Positions 44,034-52,535 are shown, counted from the first letter of the stretch. The stretch: 64,000 nt of DNA from Streptomyces tirandamycinicus (GCF_003097515.1 NZ_CP029188.1:6988531-7052530), one strand, 5' to 3'. A program made the numbers and translations. Notes: generated by a model not told the origin, from the sequence alone.

Positions 44034-44342
44034 ATGGACACCAGCACGGAACCGGAGCAGGCACCGCCGTGGCGGCCGGAAGACGGACCCGCGCCGACGG
44101 TGTGGCTCTGGCCTGCCGGGAACCGCCCGGGTCTGTTCGTGCTGGTGAACGGGCGATGGCGGTATGCCGTCGTGCAGGCCCGGCACGACTACCCGGACGG
44201 CCGGGTCTCGTATCAGGTGGAAGTCGACGTGCACGGCTCGACGTCGATCACCTCCCGTTCGTACTGGTGGCCGCAGGAAGGGCTCAAGGCGGCGCACGGC
44301 AGCACAGTGGAGCCGACTCGCTTCCAGGGCCGGTACGGCTGA
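44034..44342 (+). CDS. Uncharacterised rightward element protein (102 aa)
   Basis: Trp-rich, beta-like protein (TVWLWPAGNRPGLFVLVNGR; YQVEVDVHGSTSITSRSYWW). A TACTCT hexamer ends 6 bp before the ATG, so the mRNA may be leaderless. Divergent from the membrane-protein gene. No family recognised. Confidence 0.6.
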   Translation: MDTSTEPEQAPPWRPEDGPAPTVWLWPAGNRPGLFVLVNGRWRYAVVQARHDYPDGRVSYQVEVDVHGSTSITSRSYWWPQEGLKAAHGSTVEPTRFQGRYG

Positions 44343-44385
44343 CCGCGTAGCCGTCAGTAGGTGGAGCCGATGAGCGCCGGGCCGG

Positions 44386-44721
44386 TCAGTGGTGTCCGTA
44401 GTCGCGGGCGGGACGGGAGCGGCGGACCGGGGCCAGGGCTGGCTGTCGGGGCGCGGGCGCGGTGAGCTGCGCGGACACGTCCGTCATCCAGGCCCGGAGT
44501 CCGTTGGGCGTACCCGAGCCGGCCCGCTCGATGACCGTCCGTACCTGCGCTGCCGTCGCGATCCCCAGCAGGCCGTTCGGCGATGCGGGGAGCAGCGGGC
44601 CGGGCGGGAACGGGACGCCGAGCGCGGCGGCCAGGTCCCGGGTGAACCAGACGGGCTCACCGCCGCGCACGCGGACCCGCACAGGGGTGTGGGCGTAGCG
44701 GAAGACGCGCGTGCGGCTCAC
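44386..44721 (-). CDS. BRO-N-like phage protein
   Basis: 111 residues. FRYAHTPVRVRVRGGEPVWF then TRDLAAALGV matches the start of BRO-N domains found in phage antirepressors. The domain is short and the C-terminus is Pro/Arg-rich, so it may be a reduced form. GTG start overlaps the next gene's stop. Confidence 0.65.
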   Translation of the reverse strand: MSRTRVFRYAHTPVRVRVRGGEPVWFTRDLAAALGVPFPPGPLLPASPNGLLGIATAAQVRTVIERAGSGTPNGLRAWMTDVSAQLTAPAPRQPALAPVRRSRPARDYGHH

Positions 44722-45173
44722 AGCACCGTCACCGGGTCCGTGTCGTAGGCCAGGACGAAGCTCAGCGCCAGGCCCACGGCGCGCGCCTCCGGTCCGCCCT
44801 TCTGGGACTGCCGCTTCGCCTCGTGGTGCAGGCGGTCCCGCATGGCTTCGAGCCGTTCGATACGGCGCCGGTTCAGGGCGATCGTCGCCTGATGGTTCTC
44901 CATGCCGCACCGGTGCGCGGTGTTCATGCTGTGCACCAGGCCGTTGGCTACGCTCAGGCGGATTTCGGCCGGGGCGTGCCCGAGTGCCCACAGCAGATGC
45001 CCGCCGCTGGTCATCTCCTCGTACGGCTCGATGGGTTCCTCACCGGCGCGGAGCCGCGCCACTTCGGCGCGCAGCTGCTTCACCTCGTCCGCCAGGGCGG
45101 CGTTCACCTTCGTGCCGGACATGTCGCTGCCTATGGGCACGCAGATGAAGCCGGGGTGCGGGTGGTGGTTCAT
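44718..45173 (-). CDS. Uncharacterised coiled-coil element protein
   Basis: 151 residues with two coiled-coil stretches (ALADEVKQLRAEVARLRAGE; LNRRRIERLEAMRDRLHHEA). ATG 45173 after GAGAGGA; coupled to the BRO-N gene downstream. Upstream TGTAACGCATTCG motif at about 45220 is shared with 38.43 kb. Confidence 0.6.
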   Translation of the reverse strand: MNHHPHPGFICVPIGSDMSGTKVNAALADEVKQLRAEVARLRAGEEPIEPYEEMTSGGHLLWALGHAPAEIRLSVANGLVHSMNTAHRCGMENHQATIALNRRRIERLEAMRDRLHHEAKRQSQKGGPEARAVGLALSFVLAYDTDPVTVL

Positions 45174-45234
45174 GGGGTCCTCTCGGTGCGGTGGAGTCGC
45201 CACGTAGACGGAGTGAGGGGGCGAATGCGTTACA

Positions 45235-45257
45235 CCCCGCCGCCGGGCGCGGCGGGG
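45235..45257. terminator. Hairpin terminator
   Basis: CCCCGCCGC with complement, 5-nt loop, after the 45272-45814 gene (minus strand). Confidence 0.6.
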
Positions 45258-45271
45258 CGCAGCGGCGCGGG

Positions 45272-45814
45272 TCAGACCAGGGCCCACTTGCCGGAGACGT
45301 CGAACTCGCCGGTGGCCAGGTTCACGACCAGGTGCGCGCCGTCGGCCGGGGGCGCAGCGCGGGAGTAGTCGGCCAGCAGGGTCCGGAACTTTCCGTCCCG
45401 GGCCGTCTGCACCGGGTCGTCGTCGGGGTTCTCGAAGTCGACCGGGACGGGCTCGTCATGCCCGTCGATGTGGACGTAGACGGTGCTGTCGTCCCAGTAC
45501 ACGCCGTCCTCGTAGTTCGAGGTGGTGACGAACTCGATGTGCGTCACGCGCGGACTGCCGGGCTCACCCGCGCCGATGTCGCGCAGCAGCCGCAGCAACT
45601 CGCCCTCGGTGCGGCTGTCCGCTTCCCCGATCACGATGTCGGCCAGGGCGTACAGCTGCTCCCGGGTCCACGACGTGAGCAGCGGCAGCACGCGCTCCCT
45701 GTCGGTCAGGAACCCCGGGTCCAGGTGCGCGGAGACAATGCCGCCGGGGGCGTAGCCGACCGGCCCGCGCGTCGTGCCGACGTCGATGGTGTCGCCAGTG
45801 CCGTACAGGTTCAT
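45272..45814 (-). CDS. Uncharacterised element protein (180 aa)
   Basis: MNLYGTGDTIDVGTTRGPVG head, helical centre (WTREQLYALADIVIGEADSR), acidic beta C-terminus (YVHIDGHDEPVPVDFENPDD). 4-bp overlap with the gene upstream. No family recognised. Confidence 0.6.
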   Translation of the reverse strand: MNLYGTGDTIDVGTTRGPVGYAPGGIVSAHLDPGFLTDRERVLPLLTSWTREQLYALADIVIGEADSRTEGELLRLLRDIGAGEPGSPRVTHIEFVTTSNYEDGVYWDDSTVYVHIDGHDEPVPVDFENPDDDPVQTARDGKFRTLLADYSRAAPPADGAHLVVNLATGEFDVSGKWALV

Positions 45815-46134
45815 GCGGGCTCTCCGTCCTCGCGGATCTCGGGCAGGGTGAATCCGGCGCGTTCCAGGTCCGTCACCAGGTCGTTGACGTCCAGGCCGCC
45901 GACGTTGTTCGACTCGGTGACGTGCTCCGCGATCAGGCGGAGGATCACCTCGTGCGGCGGGGCCGGCTCAGGGTTCGGCCACCACATCTCGCCGATGGGC
46001 TCACGCGTGTACGGGCCGATGAGCACGGCGTGATGCCGCTCGTCGGGCCCGTGTGGGGCCAGATCGCACGTGACGTCGATGCCCTCTTCTTCGTCGCGGC
46101 CGGGCGCTCCGCACAGGGCAGGCGTAGCGGTCAT
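45811..46134 (-). CDS. Uncharacterised element protein (107 aa)
   Basis: N-terminal CGAPGRDEEEGIDVTCDLAP resembles a short Cys-pair turn, followed by HGPDERHHAVLIG and a helical C-terminus ending EIREDGEPA. Coupled to the gene at 45272-45814 by a 4-bp overlap. Confidence 0.6.
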   Translation of the reverse strand: MTATPALCGAPGRDEEEGIDVTCDLAPHGPDERHHAVLIGPYTREPIGEMWWPNPEPAPPHEVILRLIAEHVTESNNVGGLDVNDLVTDLERAGFTLPEIREDGEPA

Positions 46135-46165
46135 GGGCTCCTCCAGGGAGTGAGGTTGGGGGTTG

Positions 46166-46193
46166 GGCCGCCCGGCGTACGTGCCGGGCGGCC
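46166..46193. terminator. Hairpin terminator
   Basis: GGCCGCCCGGC stem, 6-nt loop GTACGT, after the 46204-46470 gene (minus strand). Confidence 0.65.
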
Positions 46194-46203
46194 GGAGAGG
46201 TGG

Positions 46204-46470
46204 TCAGGCGGTGACGGGCTCGAAGCCTTCGACCTCATCAATCAGGCCCTCGGCGTCGAAGCCGTCCCGGACGTACTCCTCAAACGCGCGCTGCACGGCG
46301 TCGGCGTGCCGGTCCACGTCGAACGCGCACGACCACGCCATCGAGTCGGCGTCGTCCTGGTCCTCGACAAGGGCGTCGATGGTCGCCTGGTCGCCGTCCT
46401 CCACCTGGTGGGACTCGGTGATCACGAGGTTCCCGCCGTGGTCCCAGCGGCCGAGCAGCAGAGTGGACAT
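46204..46470 (-). CDS. Uncharacterised acidic element protein (88 aa)
   Basis: MSTLLLGRWDHGGNLVITES then an acidic helix-rich part (ALVEDQDDADSMAW; GLIDEVEGFEPVTA). AAAGGA ribosome site. Flanked by hairpins on both sides, so a single-gene unit. Confidence 0.55.
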   Translation of the reverse strand: MSTLLLGRWDHGGNLVITESHQVEDGDQATIDALVEDQDDADSMAWSCAFDVDRHADAVQRAFEEYVRDGFDAEGLIDEVEGFEPVTA

Positions 46471-46494
46471 GAGATGTCGGGGTCCTTTCGAGGG

Positions 46495-46522
46495 GCCCGC
46501 CCGGCGTACCGGCCGGGCGGGC
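46495..46522. terminator. Hairpin terminator
   Basis: GCCCGCCCGGC stem, 6-nt loop, after the 46536-47087 gene (minus strand). Confidence 0.65.
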
Positions 46523-46535
46523 GCGGCAGGGGTGG

Positions 46536-47087
46536 TCAGGCGGAGAGGGAGAGCGGCGCAGCAGCGTTTACGGCAGACGCCGAAGCAGCGGCGGCCTGCT
46601 CGCGGCGCAGGTCGCTGTACGCGCCCCACGCGGGTATGCCGGGGTGGGACTCGTCGGCGACGAACAGCACGTCCGGCGCCTGGCCGTCCGGGGCGCCCAA
46701 AGGGCGCTGCCCCTCGAACCACTCCCGAAAAGAGGGCAGGCCGGTGAGGGTACGGCGCGCGTCGTCCAGGTCGCGGGCGCAGACGACGAAGCCGTACGGC
46801 TTCTCTCCGTCGTGGCGCTCCAGTCCGGCGAACGTCAGCGTGAACGCCTCCCCGGGCACCGGCTCACCGCACAGGGCGACCAGCTCGCCGACCAGCTCGG
46901 CGAGGAACTCGGCCGCCTGCAGCGCGTTGGTGGCGCGGGTCTCGTCGTAGTCCGCGTAGCGGCGGGGGTCCGCGTCGCCGTCGGCGCCCAGGTACGGGGC
47001 GAGGCTCTCCGTGTGGCACGCGTCCATGTCGCGGTACCGGCGCACCAGGCCGTGGACGTAGCCGACGTAGTCGATGGTGTCGCTCAT
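46536..47087 (-). CDS. Uncharacterised element protein (183 aa)
   Basis: MSDTIDYVGYVHGLVRRYRD head, an acidic middle, then FTLTFAGLERHDGEKPYGFV and FREWFEGQRPLGAPDGQAPD. Flanking hairpins mark it as a one-gene unit. No family recognised. Confidence 0.6.
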   Translation of the reverse strand: MSDTIDYVGYVHGLVRRYRDMDACHTESLAPYLGADGDADPRRYADYDETRATNALQAAEFLAELVGELVALCGEPVPGEAFTLTFAGLERHDGEKPYGFVVCARDLDDARRTLTGLPSFREWFEGQRPLGAPDGQAPDVLFVADESHPGIPAWGAYSDLRREQAAAASASAVNAAAPLSLSA

Positions 47088-47110
47088 GATCAGAGGCTTT
47101 CTGCGAGGGC

Positions 47111-47141
47111 CGCGCCCGGGCCGGCATCGGGCCCGGGCGCG
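47111..47141. terminator. Hairpin terminator
   Basis: CGCGCCCGGGCC stem, 7-nt loop, after the 47153-47407 gene (minus strand). Confidence 0.65.
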
Positions 47142-47152
47142 GGAGGGCGGGT

Positions 47153-47407
47153 CTAAGCGGCGGCAGGCGTGGGGCAGACGGTGCAGCCGTCCCCCACGCA
47201 GCTGTGCAGCTCGATGCCGTCGACCGCGTCAAGGTCTGCGGTGTGCGGCTCGATGGCGATGTCCTCGATCTCGACTCCGCCCTGTGTGAACGACTCCTCG
47301 AACTTGGTCTCGCTGATGGCGTCGATGGCGTCGCGGGCGGCGTCCTCGCTGTCGGCGGTGACGGTGAGCTTCGCGGTCAGCGTGGCGGTGAACTCGAACG
47401 TGGGCAC
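47153..47407 (-). CDS. Small acidic element protein (84 aa)
   Basis: MPTFEFTATLTAKLTVTADS strand pair, a helix of SEDAARDAIDAISETKFEE and a Cys-containing end (HSCVGDGCTVCPTP) that could bind a metal. No family recognised. Confidence 0.55.
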   Translation of the reverse strand: MPTFEFTATLTAKLTVTADSEDAARDAIDAISETKFEESFTQGGVEIEDIAIEPHTADLDAVDGIELHSCVGDGCTVCPTPAAA

Positions 47408-47426
47408 GGGGCACTCCTTTCTGGGC

Positions 47427-47457
47427 GGGGCTCGAGCCGGTCGTCGGCCCGAGCCCC
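47427..47457. terminator. Hairpin terminator
   Basis: GGGGCTCG and CGAGCCCC arms with a second short stem inside, after the 47472-47690 gene (minus strand). Confidence 0.6.
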
Positions 47458-47471
47458 GGGGGCGTAGCGGG

Positions 47472-47690
47472 TCAGATGGCGGCGGGAAGGACCGGAGTCA
47501 CGTCCGGCTGCTCGGCGGTGAGGTCGCCCTCGACGCGCCGGAGGATCTTCCTGGCCGTGTCGGCGTCGAACAGCATCAGCAGATCCGTGACCAGGTCACT
47601 GGCCTGCCAGTGCTCGGGCTCCTTGGCCTCACCGGGCCCGCAGTTGCCGACGTACGCGGCCAGCGCTGCCTCTGCGGCCTTGCGGTTCAT
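47472..47690 (-). CDS. Small element protein (72 aa)
   Basis: MNRKAAEAALAAYVGNCGPG helix then a second helix DLVTDLLMLFDADTARKIL. Its ATG overlaps the stop of the gene upstream. Confidence 0.55.
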   Translation of the reverse strand: MNRKAAEAALAAYVGNCGPGEAKEPEHWQASDLVTDLLMLFDADTARKILRRVEGDLTAEQPDVTPVLPAAI

Positions 47691-48139
47691 CGGGTCGCCT
47701 CCGGGCCCTCGGCGAGGCGGTCGGCGAGCTCCCCGGAAACCTCGGCGTACTTCGTGAGCGGACAGCGGGGGAAGCCGTACGCCCACATGTCACGGATGGC
47801 CTGGCGCGCCTCCAGTTCGGCGGCCCGGGCCTCGGTGACCGTGTCCGGCAGGGCGGCGAGCTGGTCGGAGAGCACTTCGGCGCGCAGCGTCCCCAGTCGG
47901 GCGAGGACGGCGCGGGCGACGCTGCCCAGGTGGCGGCCGTGCCCGCCGGTGCGCTCCGCGTATCGGTCGTTGGCCAGGGCCATGAGTTGAGTCGTCGGGC
48001 TGTGCCCGTCGGTGGTGAGGACGGCGAGCATGTCCGGGGTCGCGCGCAGGAGGTCCCGGGCCATCTCCTCGATGACGGGGTGGTCGGCGAGCTCGCGCAC
48101 GGACTGGTCGTGAGCGGGGGACAGAGCAGTGAGCGACAT
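47687..48139 (-). CDS. Uncharacterised helical element protein (150 aa)
   Basis: Almost wholly helical and Ala/Leu-rich (ELADHPVIEEMARDLLRATP; HLGSVARAVLARLGTLRAEV). Coupled to the 72-aa gene downstream by a 4-bp overlap. No domain recognised. Confidence 0.6.
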   Translation of the reverse strand: MSLTALSPAHDQSVRELADHPVIEEMARDLLRATPDMLAVLTTDGHSPTTQLMALANDRYAERTGGHGRHLGSVARAVLARLGTLRAEVLSDQLAALPDTVTEARAAELEARQAIRDMWAYGFPRCPLTKYAEVSGELADRLAEGPEATR

Positions 48140-48251
48140 CGGTTGTTCCGTTCAGTGCAGGGCACGGCAGCGGGCCGGGCTCGGTGCTGGGGTAGGAGGA
48201 TGGGGGGCGGGAGCGGCTTGGGTCGCGCGCTCCCGCCGGGGGGTGCGGCCG

Positions 48252-49385
48252 TCAGGCGGTGCCGTTGGCGATGGCGCGCAGCTCGGCGAGCGTGAGCGGG
48301 GCGGGGTGGGCAACTGCGGCCGTGGCGAACTCGAACGCGGCCCGCTCGTGCTCCGGGGTGGGCGCGTACTCGGCGCGCATCGCCTCGATGGCGGGCGCCT
48401 CTTCGCGCAGGAAGGCGAACCAGGCGGCACGCGGGCCCTTGGCCTCCCAGCGCTTGCGGGCGAGGTCCAGGGCGTGCCCGGCGCTCATCGCGTGGGGGAA
48501 GCCGTAGCGGGTCAGGCCGCGCGCGGTGAGCTGCTGGTCGACGGCGTGCCAGTCCTGTCCGGCGCAGAGCTGCTCGGCGGGGACGACGGAATGCAGGGGC
48601 AGGTCGGCCCAGCGGGCGCCGGTGAGTGGCGAGTCGGTGTGGAGCAGCACCTGCCAGGAGCGGGGGTTCTTGGCGAGGGTGACGCCGGTAGACGTCTCCG
48701 GCTGCTCGTCGTCCTGGTCGTCGTCTTCGGCGGTGGCGGCCGCCGTGGCGGCGGCGAGCACGGCGCGCGCCTCGGCGATCAGCTCGTTCTCCCGGTCGCC
48801 GGAGAGGGTCCCGGCGACGGCGAGGTCGTCCACGTGGTTCCACGTGGCGATCAGGGCCGCAACGGGCGTGCGCTCCTCGGTGTAGTGGGCCATGGCGTCG
48901 GGGCCGTAGTCGCCGAGCACGTCACCGATCTGGGCCCAGATCTCGGCCGGGGTGAACTGCGGGCCGCCTTCGGCAACGGTGTCGTCGGCGTTCGCCTGGA
49001 AGGCGGTGACCACGTAGGAGGCGGTGTAGCAGGTCTCACCGAAGATGAACGCGGCCGTCGCGCGCTGGTCCTGGCGCTTTTCCTCGGCGAGCTCCGCTTC
49101 CCACGCGGCGTCCTCGGCGGCGCGCTTCTGCGCCTCGGGGTGGCTGGCGACCTTGGCCTCAGCCTTGGCGCGGCACCGGTCGTGGATGTTGGAGAGGGGG
49201 AACGCCTCGGCGTCGGCCAGCGTGCGGAACCACGTCCAGTCGCGGTGCCCGTGGGCGCGGATGCGGCGGTTGCACAGGGCGTGGCCGTCGGCGTCGAACG
49301 CGTGCCAGAGCTGGAGGTTCGACTCCGTGCAGTTCCACACCGTGGAGCTGGTCAGGTAGGAGGTCCACTGCGGGTCGGCGGACAT
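48252..49385 (-). CDS. Uncharacterised element protein (377 aa) behind a leader-type promoter
   Basis: Acidic, Ala/Glu-rich. N-terminus MSADPQWTSYLTSSTVWNCT with WTWFRTLADAEAFPLSNIHD, a charged helix ~110-140, a Glu/Asp-rich linker (AEDDDQDDEQPETS) and a C-terminal AWFAFLREEAPAIEAMRAEY segment. No fold recognised. Its conserved promoter-hairpin leader suggests strong early expression. Confidence 0.65.
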   Translation of the reverse strand: MSADPQWTSYLTSSTVWNCTESNLQLWHAFDADGHALCNRRIRAHGHRDWTWFRTLADAEAFPLSNIHDRCRAKAEAKVASHPEAQKRAAEDAAWEAELAEEKRQDQRATAAFIFGETCYTASYVVTAFQANADDTVAEGGPQFTPAEIWAQIGDVLGDYGPDAMAHYTEERTPVAALIATWNHVDDLAVAGTLSGDRENELIAEARAVLAAATAAATAEDDDQDDEQPETSTGVTLAKNPRSWQVLLHTDSPLTGARWADLPLHSVVPAEQLCAGQDWHAVDQQLTARGLTRYGFPHAMSAGHALDLARKRWEAKGPRAAWFAFLREEAPAIEAMRAEYAPTPEHERAAFEFATAAVAHPAPLTLAELRAIANGTA

Positions 49386-49480
49386 GGTGTCCCCTTCGGT
49401 CGGTTCGGAGCGTTGGCGTTGGTCCCGCTCGCTCGTGCGGTCCAACAAGGGAAACTGTACACCATGTCCGACCAGGTTGA
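49386..49480 (-). promoter_or_regulatory. Element promoter/leader, copy I
   Basis: Minus strand: GGTGTACAGTTT with -10 TACAGT at 49459-49454, then a 5' hairpin at 49446-49418 (stem GTTGG/CCAAC, inner CGC/GCG, loop ACGAGCGA), then CCAACGCTCC, an AAGGGGACACC ribosome region and ATG 49385. Confidence 0.75.
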
Positions 49481-49486
49481 CAGGGA

Positions 49487-49506
49487 ATCCCCGCTCCTCC
49501 GGGGAT
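49487..49506. terminator. Hairpin terminator
   Basis: ATCCCCG and CGGGGAT arms, 6-nt loop, between the end of the 49516 gene and leader copy I. Confidence 0.6.
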
Positions 49507-49515
49507 CGTTGGTAG

Positions 49516-50136
49516 TCAGCGGCGCACACGCGCCCGGGCCCGGGCGATGAACGCGGCCCGTATCGCAGGGTCGATCACCCGGAAGTGCGCGGAGAACGAC
49601 ACCGGCCCGTCACCGATCTCCGGGTACCGGTGCACGACCAGCGTCCCGCCGGGGAAGTACACGGACGGCTCCATGACCTGGAACACGACCCGGGAGCGGC
49701 CCATGCGGCGCACCCACGCGTACGTGACCCCGTCGTGGTCGGGCATCGAGTACCGGGCCGGCCCGATGCTCAGCCGGTACCGGGTGCACGCCGTCGGCGC
49801 CGCCGGGTTGTCGTGCTCCCCCTTCCAGTGCCCGCACCGGGCGCAGCACGGAGTGAGCGGCGGCCGCTCGCACGGCACGGCACGGAACACCGGCCCGAGC
49901 TCGGCGGGCGCCATGCACGCGATCTGCCCGAACGTCAGCAGCACCGTGCCCGTGTCGGGTTCGACGGCGGCCGCGCCCCGGGAGTGGAGCGCGGACGCCA
50001 GCAGGGAGCGCAGCAGCGCACCGGACACCGGGGCCGGTGAACTGTCGCGGTCGGCGTTGCTCAGGGCGTAGGCGGTCGCGGTGGCGTCCAGCGGCCGGGC
50101 GATGGCGTGGGCGGACGGGGCGGCGACGGTGGTCAT
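49516..50136 (-). CDS. Uncharacterised element protein with Cys-ribbon
   Basis: 206 residues; middle segment TPCCARCGHWKGEHDNP looks like half of a zinc site; later YAWVRRMGRSRVVFQVMEPS and YFPGGTLVVHRYPEIGDGP. ATG follows AGAGGAA. No family recognised. Confidence 0.6.
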   Translation of the reverse strand: MTTVAAPSAHAIARPLDATATAYALSNADRDSSPAPVSGALLRSLLASALHSRGAAAVEPDTGTVLLTFGQIACMAPAELGPVFRAVPCERPPLTPCCARCGHWKGEHDNPAAPTACTRYRLSIGPARYSMPDHDGVTYAWVRRMGRSRVVFQVMEPSVYFPGGTLVVHRYPEIGDGPVSFSAHFRVIDPAIRAAFIARARARVRR

Positions 50137-50171
50137 GATCGGTTCCTCTCGGACGGGAATGGGCGGTTGCA

Positions 50172-50207
50172 GGGCCCGGGGCGCAGCACGCGGCGCGCCC
50201 CGGGCCC
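50172..50207. terminator. Hairpin terminator
   Basis: Perfect 13-bp stem from GGGCCCGGGGCGC, after the 50217-50720 gene (minus strand). Confidence 0.7.
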
Positions 50208-50216
50208 ACTGGCTGG

Positions 50217-50720
50217 TCAGGGCTCTTCGCGGCGCAGCGTCACGGCGTGCGCTTCCTCGCGGCCCCGGGCGTACAGGCCGTCCAGCCCTTCGGGTTGGGC
50301 CGTGCACCTGTCGGCCGTCCACCGGTACTCGGCGGCGCCGAGCGCGAACACGGCCTGCCCGGCGGTGTGCGGCACGTGGTCACCCCACTCGTCCCACGAC
50401 CACATGCCGCCGATGGCGTACCGGCCGTGGCCGTCCGGAGCGATGCTCTTGGTGCCGCCGTCGCCGTCGTAGTCGCGGGTCCACGTGAACGTGAGCGTCC
50501 CGTCGTCGGCGAACGCGGCCGTCATGCCGCAGTCGTCCTTGTGGAGGTCCTTCACGATCTCCTCGGCCGTCGCCCGGGTGAACAGGTGCGCGCTGTACGG
50601 CGTCCACATGTCGCTCAGCGGCAGAGCGACGTACGGGCCGTACGCGCTGCCCTCCACGGTGAAGAGCTGGACGCTCAGGGGCGTGCCGTCCGGGAGGGTG
50701 GGGTTCGGGTTGCTGCTCAT
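50217..50720 (-). CDS. Uncharacterised element protein (167 aa)
   Basis: Contains repeated small turns: MTAAFADDGTLTFTWTRDYD, then GDGGTKSIAPDGHGRYAIGG and MWSWDEWGDHVPHTAGQ. Trp- and Asp-rich, beta-like. Unknown function. Confidence 0.6.
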   Translation of the reverse strand: MSSNPNPTLPDGTPLSVQLFTVEGSAYGPYVALPLSDMWTPYSAHLFTRATAEEIVKDLHKDDCGMTAAFADDGTLTFTWTRDYDGDGGTKSIAPDGHGRYAIGGMWSWDEWGDHVPHTAGQAVFALGAAEYRWTADRCTAQPEGLDGLYARGREEAHAVTLRREEP

Positions 50721-50815
50721 CGCGCGGGGGTCCTTTCCAAGGGTGCGGGGAGGGTTTCAGGGGCGGCGGGTTTGCGGCGCGGCCCGGCGCACGGTGCGCA
50801 GGGCCGGCCGTTTCC

Positions 50816-51349
50816 TCAGTGGCGCGTGGTGTGCTCGCGGTACTCGGCGTCCAGGGCGCGCAGCGCGTCCGCCCACGCGGGCGTGCCGGGCCCTACGTCC
50901 AGGTCGGCGATGCGGGCCCGCCCGTCGGGCGCCTCGCCACCGGAGCCGTCCGGGTTGGTCCACGCGTACGGCGGCTGCGCGGCGACCTTCAGGCACAGCC
51001 GGAAGACGTCCTGCGGGGCGTCGTTGTGCTCGCACTCCAGGGGCGCGGCGAGCGGCGCGTTCGGGACGGGGCCGCACTGGCGGTTGCCCATCGTGGCGCA
51101 GTCCCGGCCGGACTCGTCCTCTTCGATGACGCCGTCGCGGTTGTCGTCACCGGCGTTGTACGCGGCCACGGTGTCCTCCTGGTCGTCTTCGGCAACGACC
51201 GTGACCGTGGCAGGCGGCCGGGTGGGACCGGACGGAGCGGAGCGCACGGCCCCGACGACGGCAGCGGCGGCGAGCACCAGCAGGGCGCCCAGAGCGCCGA
51301 GGATGACGGCGGCGCGGATCTGCTCGAAGGTCTGGCGGGAGCGGGTCAT
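50816..51349 (-). CDS. Membrane-anchored exported element protein with EF-hand-like loop
   Basis: 177 residues: ~14 cytoplasmic, one helix (AAVILGALGALLVLAAAAVV), then an outside domain with DDNRDGVIEEDESG, the pattern of a calcium-binding (Excalibur-like) loop, and several cysteines (C83, C92, C105) that could form disulfides. Possibly a cell-surface or superinfection-related protein (inference). Confidence 0.62.
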   Translation of the reverse strand: MTRSRQTFEQIRAAVILGALGALLVLAAAAVVGAVRSAPSGPTRPPATVTVVAEDDQEDTVAAYNAGDDNRDGVIEEDESGRDCATMGNRQCGPVPNAPLAAPLECEHNDAPQDVFRLCLKVAAQPPYAWTNPDGSGGEAPDGRARIADLDVGPGTPAWADALRALDAEYREHTTRH

Positions 51350-51376
51350 GACGGGTTCTCCGATCGCGGGAAGGGC

Positions 51377-51401
51377 GGGGCGCGGCGGGGTGCCGCGCCC
51401 C
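51377..51401. terminator. Hairpin terminator
   Basis: GGGGCGCGGC stem, 5-nt loop, after the 51416-52099 gene (minus strand). Confidence 0.65.
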
Positions 51402-51415
51402 GGGGAGCAGCAGGG

Positions 51416-52099
51416 CTATGCGAGGACGGCGGCGGCCTGGCGGCGGGTCAGGATCTCGGCGGCGCGGTCGCGCGCCGTGGGCAGGTTCGGCGCGACGGGG
51501 GACAGCACCTCGAAGGTGTGGGTGTGGCGGCGGTCGGCGTGCCGCGTCCAGCCGTTGACCGTGCTGAAGGCGTGACCGCGCGGGTTCCGGCACGGGTGCG
51601 ACTCCTGCCGACTCGGGTCGGTGGCGCGGGGCGCGCAGATCGTGCAGTCCCACCCCAGCGCGTGAGGGTTGCCCCCGCCGTACGTGCCGTCCGGGTTGAC
51701 CACGGCGGCGAAGTAGACGCGCCCGATCTCCACGGGGATGTCGTGGGGAAGCGGCAGGCCCATGGCGCGCGCGGCGTCCAGCTCGGCGAGCGCCCGGCGG
51801 TACTCGGCGTGAGCCGCCTTCTGCCACCCCCACAAGGTCGGGTCCTCCATCACGGCCCGCGCCTCGCGGTACCGGTTCAGCGCCACGACGGGCGCCGTGA
51901 CGTAGGCCAGCAGACCGGCCGGGGTGATGCACCAGCGCTCATCCGGGTCCAACACCAGGTCGCGCGGGGTGATGACGCTTCCGCACGGGCAGTGGAAGCG
52001 GCCGTCCGGCCCGGCGGCGAAGTGGTTCTTGCAGCAGTTGGCGCAGACGATGACGGTCACGGGGTCGGGCAGTTCGGGGGCGCGGTCGATCGCGGGCAC
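51416..52099 (-). CDS. Zinc-ribbon-containing element protein
   Basis: 227 residues. N-terminal zinc-ribbon VIVCANCCKNHFAAGPDGRF then HCPCGS; a second Cys/His set in the C-terminal half (WDCTICAPR; HPCRNPRGHAF; HADRRHTHTF). Two putative metal sites suggest a nucleic-acid-binding protein. A hairpin (52145-52184) closes the gene that lies upstream. Confidence 0.65.
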   Translation of the reverse strand: MPAIDRAPELPDPVTVIVCANCCKNHFAAGPDGRFHCPCGSVITPRDLVLDPDERWCITPAGLLAYVTAPVVALNRYREARAVMEDPTLWGWQKAAHAEYRRALAELDAARAMGLPLPHDIPVEIGRVYFAAVVNPDGTYGGGNPHALGWDCTICAPRATDPSRQESHPCRNPRGHAFSTVNGWTRHADRRHTHTFEVLSPVAPNLPTARDRAAEILTRRQAAAVLA

Positions 52100-52205
52100 G
52101 GCTGATCTCCTGTCGAGGCGTAGCGGGGTGAGCGGGGAAGGGTGGCCGGGCGGCCGGTGAGGGGGGAGTGCCGGGCGCCCGGCCAGCTGGGGGGCGTAGC
52201 GGGTG

Positions 52206-52535
52206 CTACGCGGCGGGGGCGTACTCGGCGGTGCGCTTGTAGGTGGAGAGCGCGATCGTCAGGGCCGGGTCACCCGGCTGGTACTGGAAGACGGTGCGGA
52301 GCTTGCCGTTGACGCGGCGGCGGGTGGTCTGAGGGTCACGGCCGTCGTGGGCGGCCCGGTACGCCTTGGCGGCGTGGCGGCCGAACGGGGAGGCGTAGCG
52401 CTCCACGAACGCTGTCTCGTACCCGAGGGAGCGCAGGAACGGCTTCACGGTGTGCGGCCGGTTCATGCGGCGGCGGTTGCGGAGTTCGGCGGCGGCGTTG
52501 CGGCGGCGGGCGCGGCGTGCGGCGGCAGCAGACAC
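52206..52535 (-). CDS. Small basic element protein (109 aa)
   Basis: Arg-rich start (MSAAAARRARRRNAAAELRN) then KPFLRSLGYETAFVERYASP and FGRHAAKAYRAAHDGRDP. Basic and helical, compatible with DNA binding. GTG 52535 chosen for the conserved AAAGGGGAACC leader directly before it; first gene of the leftward arm. Confidence 0.65.
   Translation of the reverse strand: MSAAAARRARRRNAAAELRNRRRMNRPHTVKPFLRSLGYETAFVERYASPFGRHAAKAYRAAHDGRDPQTTRRRVNGKLRTVFQYQPGDPALTIALSTYKRTAEYAPAA

Noticed and set aside
49476-49484. Plus-strand TTGACA as a rightward promoter
   Set aside because: No -10 at the right distance and a terminator hairpin follows at once.
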